Assembly (NCBI RefSeq): GCF_900100205.1
Contig: NZ_FNEQ01000001.1
Location: forward strand, 62,001 to 126,000
Reading direction: 5' to 3'
DNA: 64,000 nt
DNA from: Duganella sp. OV510
GTDB taxonomy: Bacteria; Pseudomonadota; Gammaproteobacteria; Burkholderiales; Burkholderiaceae_D
Part shown: in pieces, positions 61,868 to 64,000 of the stretch
Layout: each line of letters opens with the position of its first letter
How positions within the stretch are numbered: position 1 is the first letter of the stretch
Notes under the pieces: generated by a model
What the model saw: only the letters and a program-made list of their open reading frames with translations
Database searches by the model: none
What the model was told of the DNA's origin: nothing
Program-made: the position numbers and the translations under genes

Positions 61868-62268
61868 TGCATGTCTTGCATGTTGTGAACATCGTTGCCC
61901 ATCGAAGGCATCATGTTCTTGTTCATGTGGTACATGACCCAGATCGAACCAGCCAGCACGATGACCAGCAGCACGACGGTGAACACGGTCGACAGCATCG
62001 ACCAGCCGCCTTCAACCTTGCTGCCCATGTGCAGGAAGTACTTCATGTGGACCACTACCTGCACCGCTGCGAAGGCCAGAATGACGATGGCGGTGGTGCT
62101 CGAATGGTCGAACACCTTGGCCATCACCAGCCAGAACGGAATCGCAGTCAGGATGACCGACAGGATGAAGCCGATGGCGTAGTCCTTCAGGCTGCCGTGG
62201 TTGCCATCATCGTCATGGCCGTGATGGTCGTGGTGATCGTGCTCAGCATGGTTATGTGGTGCGCTCAT
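61864..62268 (-). CDS. cyoD: Cytochrome bo-type quinol oxidase subunit IV (CyoD)
   Basis: This 134-residue subunit has a cytoplasmic His-rich N-terminus (HNHAEHDHHDHHGHDDD) that could bind metal, then three membrane helices. The core GFILSVILTAIPFWLVMAKV and VQVVVHMKYFLHM match CyoD. The ATG at 62268 overlaps the cyoC stop (62265-62268); the frame extends to 62349 without support. Length is slightly above the 110-residue norm owing to the His-rich start. Confidence 0.92.
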   Translation of the reverse strand: MSAPHNHAEHDHHDHHGHDDDGNHGSLKDYAIGFILSVILTAIPFWLVMAKVFDHSSTTAIVILAFAAVQVVVHMKYFLHMGSKVEGGWSMLSTVFTVVLLVIVLAGSIWVMYHMNKNMMPSMGNDVHNMQDMQ

Positions 62269-62894
62269 GGCAGAACTCCCATCAGGTAGACAAAGGTAAA
62301 TACGCCAATCCAGATCACGTCCAGGAAGTGCCAGAACATCGACAGGCACGCCATGCGACGCTTGTTTTCAGGCGTCAGGCCGTGTTTCTTCAACTGGAAC
62401 ACCAGCGTGATCAGCCAGATGGTACCGAAGGTCACGTGCAGACCGTGGGTGCCGACCAGGGCAAAGAACGCGCTCAGGAAGGCGCTGCGCTGCGGACCGG
62501 CACCTTCGTGGATCAGGTGCAGGAACTCGTACATTTCCAGGTACAGGAACGCCAGGCCGAATACGCCGGTGATCAGCAGCCAGCCGATGGTCGCCTTCAG
62601 GTTCTTGCGCTGGGTGGCGATCATGGCGAAGCCATAGGTGATCGACGACAGCAGCAGGAAGCCGGTGTTGATGGCGACCAGCGACAGGTCGAACAGTTCC
62701 GCGCCCGACGGGCCGCCCGCATAGCTGCGGCCCAGGACTGCGTAAGTCGCGAACAGGCCGGCGAACAGCAGGCAATCGCTCATCAGGTAGATCCAGAAGC
62801 CCAGCAGCGTGCCATTTTCCGGATGGTGTTCACGCACGTAGTAACGCGCGCTTGGGTCGGCGCTCATGGCGCCATTAGCGGTAATTTCAGACAT
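62265..62894 (-). CDS. cyoC: Cytochrome bo-type quinol oxidase subunit III (CyoC)
   Basis: This 209-residue subunit has five membrane helices, the usual CyoC layout. Recognisable stretches are [20 protein letters not shown] in helix 1, [16 protein letters not shown] and [15 protein letters not shown] with [20 protein letters not shown] at the end. It overlaps cyoB by 8 bases and cyoD by 4. It is a structural subunit without cofactors. Confidence 0.93.
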   Translation of the reverse strand: MSEITANGAMSADPSARYYVREHHPENGTLLGFWIYLMSDCLLFAGLFATYAVLGRSYAGGPSGAELFDLSLVAINTGFLLLSSITYGFAMIATQRKNLKATIGWLLITGVFGLAFLYLEMYEFLHLIHEGAGPQRSAFLSAFFALVGTHGLHVTFGTIWLITLVFQLKKHGLTPENKRRMACLSMFWHFLDVIWIGVFTFVYLMGVLP

Positions 62895-64000
62895 GGCTTT
62901 CCAGCAAACGAGTATGCGCTTCTTCGGTACGATTTACTTCATCAGCTTTGATGTAGAAATCGCGCTTGTAGTTAAAGGTGTGGACGATGATCGCGCCAAT
63001 CATGACCGCGAACGCCAGGGCTGCCGGAATCCACATCTGCCATACCATGGCGAAGCCGAAGGCGAACGACAGGGCCGAGATGATGAAGCCAGCGCCGGTG
63101 TTCTTCGGCATGTGGATGTCAACGAAGCCTTTCAGCGGACGCTGGTAATGGTTGGCTTTCATGTCAGCCCAGCTGTCGCTGTCGTGTACCACCGGGGTGA
63201 ACGCGAAGTTGTAGTCTGGTGGCGGCGACGAAGTAGCCCACTCCAGCGTGCGGCCTTCCCATGGATCGCCGGTGACGTCGCGCAGTTTCTCGCGGTCTTT
63301 CCAGCTCAGGAAGATCTGCAGGATGAAGGCGCCGATACCGCCAGCGATAATCACGGCGCCAATGGCGGCGACCACGAAGTAGATCTGCAGCGATGGATCA
63401 TCGAAGTGGTTCATGCGGCGGGTGACGCCCATGAAGCCCATGATGTACAGCGGCGTGAAGGCAACCCAGAAGCCCACCAGCCAGCACCAGAACGATACCT
63501 TGCCCCAGAACTCGTTCAGCTTGTAGCCGAAGGCTTTCGGGAACCAGTAGTTGATACCGGCGAACAGACCAAACACCACGCCACCGATAATCACGTTGTG
63601 GAAGTGGGCGATCAGGAACAGCGAGTTGTGCAGCACGAAGTCGGCTGGAGGAACGGCCAGCATCACGCCGGTCATACCGCCGATAACGAAGGTCAGCATG
63701 AAGCCCACGGTCCACATCATCGGCACGGTGAAGCGGATGCGGCCTTTGTACATGGTGAACAGCCAGTTGAAGATCTTCGCGCCGGTCGGGATCGAGATAA
63801 TCATCGTGGTGATGCCGAAGAACGAGTTGACACTCGCGCCCGAGCCCATGGTGAAGAAGTGGTGCAGCCATACCAGGTAGGACAGCACGGTAATCACGAC
63901 GGTGGCATACACCATCGAGGTGTAGCCGAACAGACGCTTGCCCGAGAAGGTCGAGACGATTTCCGAGAACACGCCGAACACTGGCAGGATCAGGATATAC
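62887..64000 (-). CDS. cyoB: Cytochrome bo-type quinol oxidase subunit I (CyoB), 3' part
   Basis: The window shows the last 371 or so codons; the gene goes on past base 64000. Visible are the CuB ligand pair in [10 protein letters not shown], and HFHNVIIGG with the haem ligand histidines, then several membrane helices and a C-terminal cytoplasmic segment ending RLLESHV. The in-frame GTG at 63981 is an internal Val, not a start. The protein pumps protons while reducing oxygen with quinol electrons. It heads the minus-strand operon visible here. Confidence 0.93.
   Translation of the reverse strand, partial: YILILPVFGVFSEIVSTFSGKRLFGYTSMVYATVVITVLSYLVWLHHFFTMGSGASVNSFFGITTMIISIPTGAKIFNWLFTMYKGRIRFTVPMMWTVGFMLTFVIGGMTGVMLAVPPADFVLHNSLFLIAHFHNVIIGGVVFGLFAGINYWFPKAFGYKLNEFWGKVSFWCWLVGFWVAFTPLYIMGFMGVTRRMNHFDDPSLQIYFVVAAIGAVIIAGGIGAFILQIFLSWKDREKLRDVTGDPWEGRTLEWATSSPPPDYNFAFTPVVHDSDSWADMKANHYQRPLKGFVDIHMPKNTGAGFIISALSFAFGFAMVWQMWIPAALAFAVMIGAIIVHTFNYKRDFYIKADEVNRTEEAHTRLLESHV

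Overview
The window is a gene-dense, GC-rich bacterial chromosome segment, roughly 90% coding, with tightly packed and often overlapping genes. The gene set points to a betaproteobacterium of the Oxalobacteraceae (Duganella / Massilia / Janthinobacterium-like). It includes a cytochrome bo-type oxidase operon with SURF1 and a RegB/RegA pair, a Sia-type c-di-GMP module, beta-propeller sensor kinases, a FecI/FecR iron system with PepSY/DUF3649/DUF3325 partners, a serralysin-like protease with a DUF4214 tail, and many PAS-GGDEF and MCP proteins. This placement is inferred from family knowledge; no rRNA, tRNA or CRISPR array was seen.

Layout. 0.1-11.2 kb: a HisKA_3 kinase, two diguanylate cyclases, a serralysin-like protease, a secreted nuclease with a terminator-like hairpin in its leader, a chemoreceptor, and a coupled HAD phosphatase and GT1 glycosyltransferase. 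11.2-16.1 kb: a nitrobindin-like protein, an MBL hydrolase, a purine permease, an ACT-like protein, an Lrp regulator and a crystallin-fold envelope protein. 16.1-22.3 kb: a Fur-boxed iron-uptake operon (sigma factor, FecR, TonB receptor, three membrane proteins). 22.3-26.8 kb: an oxidoreductase with divergent LysR, small secreted and outer-membrane proteins, and purT. 26.8-30.6 kb: a minus-strand operon of DUF2141, carotenoid oxygenase, LytS-type kinase and LytTR regulator; the regulator has no canonical start codon. 30.7-36.0 kb: two divergent, similar hybrid kinases. 36.1-38.6 kb: truncated haemoglobin, DUF1971 protein, hemerythrin and a MATE exporter. 38.6-42.3 kb: tandem alkaline phosphatases behind a candidate Pho box, plus a His-rich secreted protein. 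42.3-47.7 kb: a degenerate CPBP membrane protein coupled to a propeller kinase, then a second chemoreceptor. 47.9-50.9 kb: a siaABCD-like operon. 50.9-57.0 kb: a 2-hydroxyacid dehydrogenase and a 1679-residue propeller/REC/REC/HPt kinase. 57.0-58.6 kb: a candidate RiPP system, an NHLP-related precursor facing a SagB-type dehydrogenase, with a 41-bp-arm palindrome upstream of the latter. 58.6-64.0 kb: a nonsense-broken thpR, regA, regB, SURF1, cyoD, cyoC and the 3' part of cyoB, all overlapping in one minus-strand operon.

The genes mostly sense and respond to environment: iron, phosphate, redox and oxygen, nitric oxide, and surface or biofilm decisions through c-di-GMP. The least ordinary items are the RiPP-like pair and its palindromic leader, the LytTR gene with an apparent ATC start, the carotenoid oxygenase operon carrying its own two-component system, the soluble variant of the Sia module, and the nonsense-interrupted thpR inside a respiratory operon.
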